Positions 35,898-50,924 are shown, counted from the first letter of the stretch. The stretch: 64,000 nt of DNA from Pseudosporangium ferrugineum (GCF_003002065.1 NZ_PVZG01000018.1:1-64000), one strand, 5' to 3'. A program made the numbers and translations. The notes: generated from the letters alone by a model not told the origin.

Positions 35898-37571
35898 GTG
35901 CGAGGAAAACTCAGACACCTGATCCCGGCCGTCGCCGCGCTGGCCGGCTGCGGTGCCGCGTTCCTGTTCATGCAGCAGGTGACGACCGGGGCCTTCGACG
36001 CCCTGGAGGCGCGCCAGGTGGCCCAGGACGCCGACCGGATCCGGATGGGCCTGGACACCCAGGCCCGGCTGCTGACCGCCTTCGGCGCCACCAACGCGGT
36101 CTGGGACGACACCTTCACCGATCTCGCCCGCGCCGACGCGGCCGGCTTCGCCGAGGACTTCCCGCCGGACGCCGACGAGGGCGCGGACAACGTCGACGGC
36201 ATCCTCGGCGTGGGCGCCGGCGGCCGGCTCGTGGCGGGCGGCCTCACCGGCGGCGCCACCTTCGCGGCGCCCCCGCCCCAGCTCGCCGACCCCGCCGTGC
36301 TGAGCCGCCTGTACGACCCCACGGGCGAGCCCGGCAGTGCCCGGTGCGGCATGGTGTCCGCCGGTGCGACGTACCTGTTCTGCGGCCTCCCCGTCTATCC
36401 GACCAGCGGCGAGGGTCGTTCCGCCGGCGGCTTCCTGCTGCTGCAACGGCTCTCCGCCGAGCGGCTGGCGCGGTTCAGCGAGGACATCAACCTGAGCACC
36501 GCCGTGGTGGCGCAACGGCGCAGCGCCGGCGTCGAGCAGGCGCCGGTCCGCAGCCTGGTGGGGGCGGTGGACGTGCGGACGACGGTGCTCAGCGCCGGCC
36601 GGATCGCCCTGAACGCGACCATCCCCACCGTCGACGGCCACGAACTGGTGCTCGAATCGGTACGTGCCCGCCCGATCCACGCCGCCGCCACGAGCACGGC
36701 CGGCAAGCTGTTCGCCTTCGTCGCGGTCGCCGCCGTGCTGATGGGCGTCCTGACCGCCTGGTCGGGCCGCCGTGCCGTACGCCGCCGGGTCCGCCCGCTG
36801 CGGCAGACCACCGAGCAGATCGTGGCCTCCGGCGACTACGAGCTGCGGGTCGCCTCCGCCGGTACGGACGACATCGCCGCCCTGGGCCGCACGATCGACA
36901 CCATGCTGGACACCATCGGCAGCCGCGACCGCCTCCTGGCCGCCGAGCAGCAGCAGCGCCGGCTGGAGCTCCAGGAGAACCACGACCGGCAGACGGCCGC
37001 CGAGCGGGAGGCCCATCGTTCTACACTAGCGAAGGCTTGTCAGGCGGGGTCGGGGGCGAGGAGTTCGGTGCCGGGGTCCGGGGCCACCGCGGACGCCGGG
37101 ATCGTGAACCAGAAGATGCTGCCGCCGCCCGGGTGGGGGTCCACGCCGATCTCGCCGCCGTGCAGGGTGACGATCCGGCGGCACAGGGCCAGGCCCAGGC
37201 CCGTGCCCGGGAAGCCCTCGGCGGACGGCGCCCGGTGGAACGGGGCGAAGATGCGGTCGCGGTGGTCCTCCGGTACGCCGATGCCGCGGTCCGCGACCTC
37301 GATGCGCCACCAGCCCGGGCCGTGCTCGCGGGCGTCGACGCTGATCCGGGCCGCGGTGCCGGGCCGGACGAAGCGGGCCGCGTTGTCGATCAGGTGGCCC
37401 AGCACCTCGCCGAGGAGGTCCGCGTCGGCCAGGACCGGTGGCAGGTCGCCGACCTCGATGCCCGGGCGGCGGCCCTCGAGCCCGTCGAGGCGGTCGGCGA
37501 CCACGCCGAGGGTCAGGGTGGTCGCGTCGACCGCCTGGGGCCTGGGCGCGGCGCCGGCCGCCGACGAGTAG
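35898..37571 (+). CDS. CHASE4-HAMP sensor protein, 3'-truncated with run-on tail
   Basis: Genuine coding spans about residues 1-375. TM1 about 8-26. A CHASE4-like extracytoplasmic domain (LLTAFGATNAVWDDTFTDLA; about 30-260) with two Cys. TM2 about 272-292. HAMP about 293-345 (RPLRQTTEQIVASGDYELRV). A helical stalk (QQQRRLELQENHDRQTAAER) follows. After LAKACQ at about 37040 the frame is the antisense of the neighbouring kinase gene and is clearly not native. Related proteins continue into a kinase, cyclase or methyl-accepting module, so this gene has lost its output domain through a rearrangement near 37020-37040. Any signalling would need a partner. Confidence 0.7.
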   Translation: MRGKLRHLIPAVAALAGCGAAFLFMQQVTTGAFDALEARQVAQDADRIRMGLDTQARLLTAFGATNAVWDDTFTDLARADAAGFAEDFPPDADEGADNVDGILGVGAGGRLVAGGLTGGATFAAPPPQLADPAVLSRLYDPTGEPGSARCGMVSAGATYLFCGLPVYPTSGEGRSAGGFLLLQRLSAERLARFSEDINLSTAVVAQRRSAGVEQAPVRSLVGAVDVRTTVLSAGRIALNATIPTVDGHELVLESVRARPIHAAATSTAGKLFAFVAVAAVLMGVLTAWSGRRAVRRRVRPLRQTTEQIVASGDYELRVASAGTDDIAALGRTIDTMLDTIGSRDRLLAAEQQQRRLELQENHDRQTAAEREAHRSTLAKACQAGSGARSSVPGSGATADAGIVNQKMLPPPGWGSTPISPPCRVTIRRHRARPRPVPGKPSADGARWNGAKMRSRWSSGTPMPRSATSMRHQPGPCSRASTLIRAAVPGRTKRAALSIRWPSTSPRRSASARTGGRSPTSMPGRRPSSPSRRSATTPRVRVVASTAWGLGAAPAADE

Positions 37572-38731
37572 GTGATCAGCCCGTCGACCAGCGTCAGCAT
37601 GCCCCGGGTACGCCGGCCGATGCGCTCCAGGAAGCCCCGGGAGACGTCGTCGAGCTGCGGACCGGCGTCCTCGAGGAGCAGGTCGGCGAACCCGGCGACG
37701 CTCTGCAGCGGGGTCTGGAGGTGTTCCCCGGCGGCGGCGGTGAAGCCGGCCAGTTCGGTCTCGCGTTCCCGGAGCGCCTGTTCGGCGGCGGCGGCCCGCT
37801 CCTGGGCGGCCCGGCGGGTGGCGGCGTCGCGGCGGCTGCGGGCAGCGGCCCGGTTGCGGCCGGCCCCGGCGGCGAGGACCGCGGCGGCGAGCGTGAGGCT
37901 GAGCACCGTCGCACCCAGCATCGCCAGCGGGGCGGCGGCGTCGAGCGCCGGCCCGATCAGCGCGGTGGACGGGCGTACGGCGACCTGCCACGACCGCCCG
38001 GCGAAGGCGAGCTCGGCGGTGCCCTGCCGGTCGCCGGGGGTGGCGCCGGGTTCGGACCACCGGGCGACCTCGTGGGCCACGCCGTCGGCGGAGGACGCGG
38101 TCAGCACGGTGGTGACGCCGGTGACGCCGGCGCCGCGGAGGGATTCGCGGAGCAGGACGGGCGCGCGTACGGCGACGACGACCCAGCCGCGGAAGGTGGC
38201 GCCGCGGACGGGGGCGACGACGTCGAACGCCGCGCCGCGCTGCGCCGGGGGCAGGTCGAGGTCGGCGGGGAGGACGTGCGGCGGGCCGGCGACGACGCGT
38301 CCGCCGGTCCGGGCGATCTCGAGCGTACGGGCGAGCCCGAGCGGCGGGTCGAGCGTCGCCCGCGGGGGCGGGGTGCTGCCGTCGAGGCTGTGCTGAGCGA
38401 GGATCCGGCCGCCGGCGTCGGACACCACGACCCGGTGCGCGCCGGGGAGCCGGTCGCCGGTGAGCCCCGCCACGAGGGGGGAGAGGGGCTCGGTGGTGGT
38501 GGCCGCCGCGGACAGGTCGTGGAGGGTGTCGGCGTACCGCTGGAAGGTGGCGGCGAGGGCGTCGCGGACGGTGGCCGTACGCGCGGTCAGTGCCGTGGTG
38601 GTGGCGTCGCGCTCGGCCGCGGCGAGGCCCGCGGTGGCGGCGCCGCCGGTGCCCAGCCCGAGGGCGAGGGTCACGGCGGCGAGGGCGGCGCCGCGGCGGC
38701 CGGCCCCCGCGAACCACCTGGTCACATTCAC
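37040..38731 (-). CDS. Membrane sensor histidine kinase with atypical HisKA box
   Basis: 563 residues. TM1 about 14-36, extracytoplasmic sensor about 40-265 (contains DAGGRILAQHSLDGS and FRGWVVVAVRAPVLL), TM2 about 270-292, coiled segment about 295-335. A HisKA-like segment follows, GEHLQTPLQSVAGFADLLLE, where EHLQTPL replaces the usual SHELRTPL. HATPase_c: N-box LGHLIDNAARFV, G1 VADRGIGVPE, G2 GTGLGLALCRRIVTLHGGEI. The His is in place, so activity is plausible. It is divergent from the second receiver gene and may phosphorylate it. Its 3' end abuts the broken CHASE4 gene. Confidence 0.85.
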   Translation of the reverse strand: MNVTRWFAGAGRRGAALAAVTLALGLGTGGAATAGLAAAERDATTTALTARTATVRDALAATFQRYADTLHDLSAAATTTEPLSPLVAGLTGDRLPGAHRVVVSDAGGRILAQHSLDGSTPPPRATLDPPLGLARTLEIARTGGRVVAGPPHVLPADLDLPPAQRGAAFDVVAPVRGATFRGWVVVAVRAPVLLRESLRGAGVTGVTTVLTASSADGVAHEVARWSEPGATPGDRQGTAELAFAGRSWQVAVRPSTALIGPALDAAAPLAMLGATVLSLTLAAAVLAAGAGRNRAAARSRRDAATRRAAQERAAAAEQALRERETELAGFTAAAGEHLQTPLQSVAGFADLLLEDAGPQLDDVSRGFLERIGRRTRGMLTLVDGLITYSSAAGAAPRPQAVDATTLTLGVVADRLDGLEGRRPGIEVGDLPPVLADADLLGEVLGHLIDNAARFVRPGTAARISVDAREHGPGWWRIEVADRGIGVPEDHRDRIFAPFHRAPSAEGFPGTGLGLALCRRIVTLHGGEIGVDPHPGGGSIFWFTIPASAVAPDPGTELLAPDPA

Positions 38732-38820
38732 GCCGCCCCTATCGGGTGGGCCCCCGGGCGGGTTGAGTGCTCGGCCAACCGGTTGCGGCTTTGCTCCCCG
38801 TTCCCGGGAGCGTTGCTCAC

Positions 38821-38831
38821 ATAACGGATAT
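38821..38831 (+). promoter_or_regulatory. Shared motif ATAACGGATAT upstream of receiver gene 2
   Basis: 41 nt before ATG 38872; it matches 10 of 11 bases of the motif before receiver gene 1 apart from the first position pair. See 32168-32178. Confidence 0.35.
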
Positions 38832-38871
38832 GTTGGGCAGATCAGCGCTGGCTCGGCATCCCGGGGGGACG

Positions 38872-39246
38872 ATGAGCACCATTCTCCTCGTCGAGGACGA
38901 CCCGGACATTCGTCACCTCGTGGCGTACAAGCTGCACAAGGCCGGCCTGGACGTGGTCGGGGTGTCCGACGGGGCGGCCGCGCTGCGGCAGGCCCGGTCC
39001 CGGCCGCCCGATCTGGTGCTGCTCGACGTGCGGATGCCGCGCATGTCGGGCCTCGACGTCTGCCGGGAGCTGCGCGCCGGGCCGCTGCGGGCGGACGTAC
39101 CGATCATCATGCTCACCGCCCGGGCCCGCCCGCAGGACCTGGAGCAGGGGTACGCGGCCGGCGCCACCGACTACATCGTCAAGCCGTTCAGCCCGCGCGA
39201 GCTGCTGGAACGGGTGGAGTCGGCGCTCGCCCGGGTGGCGCGGTGA
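38872..39246 (+). CDS. Stand-alone receiver-domain response regulator (paralogue 2)
   Basis: 124 residues, a single receiver domain: E8/D9/D10, phospho-acceptor D52 (LVLLDVRMPR), Thr in MLTAR, Lys in YIVKPFSPREL. No output domain. A GGGGGGAC run precedes the ATG. Its TGA is overlapped by the start of the HEAT-repeat gene (GTGATG), and that gene overlaps the glycosyltransferase, so the three form one translationally coupled operon. It probably controls polymer synthesis by the glycosyltransferase through protein contact (inference from coupling). Confidence 0.88.
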   Translation: MSTILLVEDDPDIRHLVAYKLHKAGLDVVGVSDGAAALRQARSRPPDLVLLDVRMPRMSGLDVCRELRAGPLRADVPIIMLTARARPQDLEQGYAAGATDYIVKPFSPRELLERVESALARVAR

Positions 39247-40361
39247 TGCTGCACCTGTTCACCGTGGTCATCGTGATCCTGGCCGGGATCGTCGCGGTGA
39301 CCGCCGCCGGCATCGTCGCCGTCCGGCTGGTCCGCCGTACCCGCGAACGCAAGCGTGCCGAGCTCGCCGCCCGGTCGCGCCCGGCGCTGCTCGCCTTCGT
39401 GGCCGACAACGGCGAGGAGGGCGGCGACGAGCTGGTCGCGATCCCCGAGCAGGCGTGGCGGGCCGCCGAGCCGCACGCGCTCGCCCTGCTCGGCAAGCTC
39501 CGCGGGGAGGCCCACGCCGGGCTGGTCTCGGTGTTCCTGCGCCGGGGTACGGCCCGCACCGCCCTCGGCCGGTTGCGCTCGCGCAGTCCGGTGGTCCGGG
39601 CCCGGGCCGCCCAGGTGCTCGGCGACCTCGAGCTGCGGCAGGCCGTGCCGGAGCTGTGCCGGCTGCTCACCGACCGGCACGCCGAGGTGCGCGTGGTGGC
39701 CGTACGGTCGCTCGGCCGCATCGGTGACCCGGCCGCGGCCTGGAGCATCATCGCCGGCCTGGACCGGTCGGACTCGATCCCGGCGCTGCTGGCCAGCCAC
39801 ACCCTGGCCCAGCTCGGCGCGGAGGCCGAGGTGACGCTCTCCGCCGCGCTGGACCACCCGCAGGCCCGGGTGCGCGCCGTCTGCCTCGACGCGCTCGGCC
39901 TGCTCGGCGCCACCGGCTCGGTCGACCGCATCGCCCGGCTGCTGCGCGAGGACACCAGCGTCGACGTGCGGGTGGCGGCGGCGACCAACCTGGGCAAGAT
40001 GGGTACGCGCGGAGCCCTCGAACCCCTCTCCGCCGCCGTGCACAGCTCCCGTCCCACCCTGCTGCGCGCCGCCGCGGCCCGCGCCCTGGGCGACCTCGGC
40101 TCCCCGTCCGCGGTGCCGACGCTCGTGGCCCTGCTCGACGACGAGACCTACCAGGTGGCGCACGAGGCCGCGCACGCGCTGCGCCGGCTGGGCCCGGCGG
40201 GACTCGACGCGCTGCGGGACACCGTCGAGGCCGACCGGTCGCGCGCCGAGGCCGGCGGGGCGGGGGCGCACGCCCAGCGGTCGACGGCAGCCCTGCACGC
40301 CGAGGAGGCGCTCGCCCTGGCCCGGGTCCTGCACGAGGAGCGGGTCGGAGCGGCCCGGTGA
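39246..40361 (+). CDS. Membrane-anchored HEAT-repeat protein
   Basis: 371 residues. An N-terminal helix (LFTVVIVILAGIVAVTAAGI, about 4-24) anchors it. From about residue 115 on, at least six HEAT/PBS-like helical repeats follow, for example VVRARAAQVLGDLELRQAVP, AEVRVVAVRSLGRIGDPAAA, VDVRVAAATNLGKMGTRGAL and LLRAAAARALGDLGSPSAVP. Such repeats form a protein-binding solenoid. Flanked by a receiver and a membrane glycosyltransferase with 4-nt overlaps, it is a good candidate for the scaffold linking signal to enzyme. GTG 39243 is an alternative start one codon upstream. Confidence 0.82.
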   Translation: MLHLFTVVIVILAGIVAVTAAGIVAVRLVRRTRERKRAELAARSRPALLAFVADNGEEGGDELVAIPEQAWRAAEPHALALLGKLRGEAHAGLVSVFLRRGTARTALGRLRSRSPVVRARAAQVLGDLELRQAVPELCRLLTDRHAEVRVVAVRSLGRIGDPAAAWSIIAGLDRSDSIPALLASHTLAQLGAEAEVTLSAALDHPQARVRAVCLDALGLLGATGSVDRIARLLREDTSVDVRVAAATNLGKMGTRGALEPLSAAVHSSRPTLLRAAAARALGDLGSPSAVPTLVALLDDETYQVAHEAAHALRRLGPAGLDALRDTVEADRSRAEAGGAGAHAQRSTAALHAEEALALARVLHEERVGAAR

Positions 40362-41815
40362 CCGACGTCGTGCGCGACGTGCTGCGCTATACCGACTTCG
40401 CGATCTTCGCGTACTTCATCGCGCTCAACAGCGGCTATCTGGCCCTGATCGTGCTCGCCGGGCTGGAGTTCCGGGAGCACCTGCGGCGGATGCCGTTCGC
40501 CGGCGCCGACGACATGTTCCGCAGCCCGCTGACCCTGCCGGTGTCGGTGATCGTCCCCGCGCACAACGAGGGGGCCGGCATCGTCGCGGCGGTGCAGGCG
40601 ATGACCGCGCTGCGCTATCCGCGCTACGAGGTCGTGGTCGTCGACGACGGGTCCAGCGACGACACGTTCGAGCGGCTGCGGGCCCAGTTCGACCTCGTCG
40701 CGGTGCCGCGGGTGGTGCCGTCGGAGATCCCGTACCGGTCCCAGGTGTTGTCGGTGCACGTGGCGCGGGCGAACCCGGAGACGCTGACCGTGGTCCGCAA
40801 GACCAACGGCGGCAAGGCCGACGCCCTCAACGTCGGCATCAACCTGGCCCGGCACCCGCTGGTCTGCATGGTCGACGCGGACTCGGTGCTGGACCCGGAC
40901 GCGCTGCTGTCGGTCGCCAAGCCGTTCGGTGACGATCCGCTGCGGGTGGCCGCCTGCGGCGGGGTCGTGCGGATCGCCAACGGCTGCAAGGTCGTCGGGG
41001 GCCGCGTGGTCGACGTGCGCATGCCGAAGCCGTGGCTGCTGCGGGTGCAGGTCGTCGAGTACCTGCGGGCCTTCCTGATGGGCCGGACGGGCTGGTCCCG
41101 CCTCGGCGGCCTGGTGGTGATCTCGGGCGCCTTCGGCATCTTCCGGCGGGACCTGGTCGTCGAGGTGGGCGGCATGGACCCGGACACCATCGGCGAGGAC
41201 GCCGAACTCGTCGTGCGCCTGCACCACCACCTGCGCCGCCGGCACGCGGACTACCGGGTCATCTTCGTCGCGGAGCCGGTCAGCTGGAGCGAGGCGCCGT
41301 CCCGGCTGCGGGTGCTGGGCCGGCAGCGGCGGCGCTGGCACCGGGGCATAGCGGAGATCCTGAGCAAGCACCGCGGCATGATCCTCAACCCCCGCTACGG
41401 GCGCATCGGCCTGCTCGCCCTGCCGTACTACGTGCTGTTCGAGCTGCTGGCGCCGTTCGTCGAGCTGGCCGCCGTCGTGCTGCTGCCGCTGGGCCTGTGG
41501 GCGGGCGCGGTCGACGTCGGGTTCGCGTGGCGGTTCGTGCTGGTCGCGTACGGATACGGCCTGCTCGTCAGCCTGGTGTCCCTGTTCATCGAGGAGGTCT
41601 CGTTCCACCGCTATCCGCGCTGGTCGGACATCGCCCGCGGGGTGGCGGCGGCGCTCGTGGAGAACTTCGGCTACCGGCAGGTGCTGGCGGTGTGGCAGGC
41701 CTGGGGCGCGCTCGGCGCGTGGCGGGGACGCAAGGCGGTCTGGGGCGTGATGCACCGCGAGGGCTTCGGCGGCGACCTCGACTCACCCGAGATGGTCGGC
41801 GTCGGCCGGGGCTGA
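40358..41815 (+). CDS. Processive GT2 glycosyltransferase (membrane, PgaC/hyaluronan-synthase-like)
   Basis: 485 residues. TM near 18-38, then a GT-A domain: VSVIVPAHNEGAGIVAAVQA, VVVVDDGSSDDTFERL, NGGKADALNVGINLARHPLV with VDADS (the metal-binding DxD). GEDAELVVRLHHHL supplies the catalytic-base GED. RQRRRWHRG is the Q/RxxRW motif of processive enzymes. Three or four C-terminal helices (about 345-440) build the export channel. It should polymerise a UDP-sugar (GlcNAc-, Glc- or HA-type) and extrude it. It is last in the receiver-HEAT-GT operon. The 3' end overlaps the DUF3159 gene by 33 nt. Confidence 0.88.
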   Translation: MTDVVRDVLRYTDFAIFAYFIALNSGYLALIVLAGLEFREHLRRMPFAGADDMFRSPLTLPVSVIVPAHNEGAGIVAAVQAMTALRYPRYEVVVVDDGSSDDTFERLRAQFDLVAVPRVVPSEIPYRSQVLSVHVARANPETLTVVRKTNGGKADALNVGINLARHPLVCMVDADSVLDPDALLSVAKPFGDDPLRVAACGGVVRIANGCKVVGGRVVDVRMPKPWLLRVQVVEYLRAFLMGRTGWSRLGGLVVISGAFGIFRRDLVVEVGGMDPDTIGEDAELVVRLHHHLRRRHADYRVIFVAEPVSWSEAPSRLRVLGRQRRRWHRGIAEILSKHRGMILNPRYGRIGLLALPYYVLFELLAPFVELAAVVLLPLGLWAGAVDVGFAWRFVLVAYGYGLLVSLVSLFIEEVSFHRYPRWSDIARGVAAALVENFGYRQVLAVWQAWGALGAWRGRKAVWGVMHREGFGGDLDSPEMVGVGRG

Positions 41816-42451
41816 CCGCGGGGGTGTCCCGGTGCGCGGGTGGCGCAGGCCGGGGTGGTCCGCGGGCAGGTCGCGGCGGATCACCCACCAGCTCACCGCC
41901 AGGCACGCGGCGACCAGCGGCCAGGTCAGCGCTACCCGGGCCACACCGAGCGCGACGACCTGGTGGGCGGCCCACAGCGGCACGAACACCGCCAGGCGCA
42001 GCACGTACTGCAAAACCCAGACCCAACTGCCTCGTCCGTACGCCCGCAGCAGCGCGGGATCGCGTCGCCACCGCGTACGCTGCCCGAGCACCGCGCCCAC
42101 CACGACGCCGAGCAGCGGCCACCGGATCACGATGCTCACCGCCCAGGCCAGCGCGCTCGCCGCGTTGCTGACGATCTGGAGCAGGAAGAAGTCCTCGGCC
42201 CGGCCGGTACGCATCGCGATCAGCGCGGCGACGCACACCCCGAGCAGCCCGACGAGCACGGCGCGGGGCCGCTCGCCCTGCCGCAGCCGCAGCACCGCCA
42301 CCAGCAGGGCGGCGGCCAGCGCGGCCGCGGCACCCGCACCGAGTGACCGGCCGCCGATGAGCCAGCCGGCGACGAAGAGCACCGGCGGCACGGTGGCGTC
42401 GAGCGCGGCCCTGCGCCCGCCCAGCACCTCGGCCAGCGTCGGTTCCGCCAC
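41783..42451 (-). CDS. DUF3159 membrane protein
   Basis: 222 residues, six to seven predicted helices. LAEVLGGRRAALDATVPPVL at the N-terminus and VSNAASALAWAVSIVIRWPL followed by GQRTRWRRDPALLRAYGRGS are the recognisable DUF3159 features of actinobacteria. Function unknown. GTG 42451. A small AGGTA/TACCT inverted repeat lies in the 86-bp region shared with the divergent phosphatase gene. Its end overlaps the convergent glycosyltransferase. Confidence 0.85.
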   Translation of the reverse strand: MAEPTLAEVLGGRRAALDATVPPVLFVAGWLIGGRSLGAGAAAALAAALLVAVLRLRQGERPRAVLVGLLGVCVAALIAMRTGRAEDFFLLQIVSNAASALAWAVSIVIRWPLLGVVVGAVLGQRTRWRRDPALLRAYGRGSWVWVLQYVLRLAVFVPLWAAHQVVALGVARVALTWPLVAACLAVSWWVIRRDLPADHPGLRHPRTGTPPRSAPADADHLG

Positions 42452-42474
42452 GCACCCACCTCGCTCTCGAAGTT

Positions 42475-42488
42475 AGGTAACCCTACCT
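42475..42488. promoter_or_regulatory. Inverted repeat AGGTA-ACCC-TACCT
   Basis: Lies between the DUF3159 and SpoIIE-phosphatase genes. It resembles an IdeR/DtxR iron box in its AGGT and ACCT arms, but the spacing is one base short (6 instead of 7), so the assignment is weak. Confidence 0.25.
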
Positions 42489-42537
42489 TTGGGTGCGGTG
42501 GGTTGGCGGCACGGGTGTTGGGGGTAGGAAGCCCGGC

Positions 42538-48829
<6,292 letters not shown>

Positions 48830-48960
48830 CTCCCGTAAGTCCGTGCTCGGGGCCAACCGGGGCCGCGACGGCCGGCATCCGCCTTCGCCGCGGCTCGCGC
48901 CATGGGCACGTAGGCACCAACCGACTTCACAAAGGGTGCTTGCTAAGTCACTCTGTGTTG

Positions 48961-49584
48961 ATGGCGTTTGGGTTCGGCATGTTCATCACCTTGGATGGGC
49001 AGAGCGGGGCGGGCAAGTCCACCACGGCCCGCCTGGTCTGCGACCAGCTCCGTGAGCGCGGCCACGAGCCGCTGCTCACCTGCACCCCTTCGTCCACCGG
49101 TATCGGGGAACTTGCGCGGCGTGGGACGTTCGATTTTCGAGGGAACGAGCTGGCGCTGCTGGTCGCGGCGGACCGCTATCACCACGAACGCACCGTGATC
49201 CGACCTGCGGTGGCCGACGGGGCGATCGTGGTCTGCGATCGCTATGTGGCCTCGTCGATGGTGTTCGACCTCGCCGACGGGGTGCGCTCGGAGCTGCGCC
49301 GGGCGGTCTACTCCCAGCTCCCTGCCGCGGATCTGACGATCATCCTCTGCGGCGAGCCGGCATTGTGCGCCCAGCGAGCGGCACGGCGTGGCCATTACAG
49401 CCGGTTCCACAGCGCCGATGTCGCGGCCAACGAACGCGAGCGAAACGCATTCCTGACGGCCGCCGACGACCTCCGCCGACAAGGGCGTCGCGTGCTGACC
49501 TACGACGTCGGCTCTCATCCTGCCGAAGCGGTCGCCCGGCGGCTGGCCGACGTCATTCTCGATCGGGCGACGGACGCGGCATGA
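48961..49584 (+). CDS. Thymidylate-kinase-like P-loop kinase (accessory module gene 1)
   Basis: 207 residues. The P-loop GQSGAGKSTT (residues 13-22) sits in the dTMP-kinase N-terminus, with the family Glu of FEGxDGAGKST replaced (FITLDGQSGAGKST). DRY in VVCDRYVASSMVFD and a LID-like RRGHYSRFHSADV are present. It should phosphorylate a (deoxy)nucleoside monophosphate, perhaps a modified one. ATG 48961; ATG 48979 and GTG 48955 are alternatives. Codon choice is less GC-skewed than in the preceding gene. Its stop overlaps the radical SAM start (ATGA). Confidence 0.8.
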   Translation: MAFGFGMFITLDGQSGAGKSTTARLVCDQLRERGHEPLLTCTPSSTGIGELARRGTFDFRGNELALLVAADRYHHERTVIRPAVADGAIVVCDRYVASSMVFDLADGVRSELRRAVYSQLPAADLTIILCGEPALCAQRAARRGHYSRFHSADVAANERERNAFLTAADDLRRQGRRVLTYDVGSHPAEAVARRLADVILDRATDAA

Positions 49585-50891
49585 AGGTCACCTTGCTCTA
49601 CCCCGAGGTCTACGACATGGCGCGGTTCCGCCAAGGCCGCAAGGAGTTCCCGCCGTTCGGAGTGCTCTATCTTGCCGCGGTCATGGAAGCTGCCGGCCAT
49701 GATGTGCGCATCGGCAAGGTCGCTCCGGGGGCCGACGCGCTCGATCTCTCCGACTGCGATGCGGTCGGATTCTCCCTGGCCTCCTCGGCGACCTACGGTC
49801 TCATGCTCGATGCCCGTCGCCGAGCCCGGACCCGCGCTGATGCCCTCGTCATGGTGGGCGGCGTACACGCCAATTTCTACCCCGAGCAGAGCCTGCTCGA
49901 CTTCGGCGCGCACGTGGTGGCCGCCGGTGAATCGGAAGAGACCATCCTCGACATTCTGGAACGAGCTGGCACCCGCCGATTCGGCGGAGTGCCCGGCGTG
50001 CTCTGGTGCGATGGCGAGACGGTGCACCGTGAGCCCACCCGGCCGCTTCTGCGCGACATCGATCAGTTGCCTCTACCCGCTCGGCATCTGTTGCCGGTCG
50101 AAGATTTCATCCTGCCCGACCGCCTGGCCGGCACCGACCTACGCATGGCCCACGTCATGTTCAGCCGAGGATGCCCGTTCCCCTGCGCCTTCTGCGCGGC
50201 CGGCCAGACGCGCATCCAATACCGGAGCGGGGCAAGTGCCCGCCATGAGCTGAGCCATCTGCAAGCCGCCCACGGCATCGAGGGCTTCGCGATCGTCGAC
50301 GACAACTTCATCGTCAACAAGCGCAAGGTTGCGGACATCTGCGAGAGCATCGCCGATCTTGACTTGCGGTGGTCAGCGTTGTCGCGTGTCGACACCGTCG
50401 ACTCAGCCCTGCTCGGCGCCATGGCAACGGCCGGGTGTATCGAGGTGAAGTACGGCATGGAGTCCGGCAGTGAGACCCTGCTCAAGGCGATGCGCAAGAA
50501 CACGAAACGCGAGCAGATCCGACGGGCAGTACGTATCACCGCCGGGGCCGGTATCGCCGCGAAGGTCTTCATCATCCACGGTTATCCAGGCGAGAACCGG
50601 GAGACCACAGCTGAGACAATCTCACTGCTGTCGGAGCTGCGGCCTGACCTCGCTCGGGTATCACTGTTCCGGTTTGTCCCCCTGCCGGGCACACAGGTGT
50701 ACGAGCAAGCCGCTTTACACCGCATCCACGGCACTCACCTGCAGCCGGACTGGGACCACGACTGGGCGAAGTTCCACATCCACCACAACGACCGGCACTG
50801 GTGGGGCGACGAGCGGGAATGGGCCGAGACGCAGCAGTCCTACGAGCGACTGCGGGACTTCGTGGAGAGTGCGTGGGGGCCCCAGGGCTGA
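49581..50891 (+). CDS. B12-binding-type radical SAM enzyme (accessory module gene 2)
   Basis: 436 residues. The N-terminal region (about 1-140: FPPFGVLYLAAVMEAAGHDV, VMVGGVHANFYPEQSLLDFG) is a cobalamin-binding-like domain lacking the DxHxxG motif. The radical SAM core carries the 4Fe-4S cluster motif C198-x3-C202-x2-C205 (RGCPFPCAFC), EGFAIVDDNFIVNKRKVADI and EVKYGMESGSETLLKAMRKN. It may methylate or rearrange an unactivated carbon; the substrate is unknown. It is translationally coupled to the kinase-like gene, which points to a nucleotide-related substrate (inference). Confidence 0.85.
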   Translation: MKVTLLYPEVYDMARFRQGRKEFPPFGVLYLAAVMEAAGHDVRIGKVAPGADALDLSDCDAVGFSLASSATYGLMLDARRRARTRADALVMVGGVHANFYPEQSLLDFGAHVVAAGESEETILDILERAGTRRFGGVPGVLWCDGETVHREPTRPLLRDIDQLPLPARHLLPVEDFILPDRLAGTDLRMAHVMFSRGCPFPCAFCAAGQTRIQYRSGASARHELSHLQAAHGIEGFAIVDDNFIVNKRKVADICESIADLDLRWSALSRVDTVDSALLGAMATAGCIEVKYGMESGSETLLKAMRKNTKREQIRRAVRITAGAGIAAKVFIIHGYPGENRETTAETISLLSELRPDLARVSLFRFVPLPGTQVYEQAALHRIHGTHLQPDWDHDWAKFHIHHNDRHWWGDEREWAETQQSYERLRDFVESAWGPQG

Positions 50892-50912
50892 CAGCCCGGC
50901 ACGCCATCGTGC

Positions 50913-50918
50913 TAGCGT
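50913..50918 (+). promoter_or_regulatory. -10 element TAGCGT, leaderless promoter of the AlkZ-like gene
   Basis: TAGCGT is followed by 6 nt and GTG 50925. The AlkZ-like gene may therefore be expressed separately from the preceding pair. Confidence 0.45.
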
Positions 50919-50924
50919 CCCGGC

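Noticed and set aside
37026..38717. Second minus-strand frame across the kinase at 37040-38731
   Set aside because: Almost pure Arg/Pro/Gly translation; the neighbouring frame carries all kinase motifs.
42474..42492. Possible IdeR/DtxR iron box (TTAGGTAACCCTACCTTT)
   Set aside because: Arm spacing is one base short of the 19-bp consensus and the genes are not iron-related. Kept only as a plain inverted repeat.
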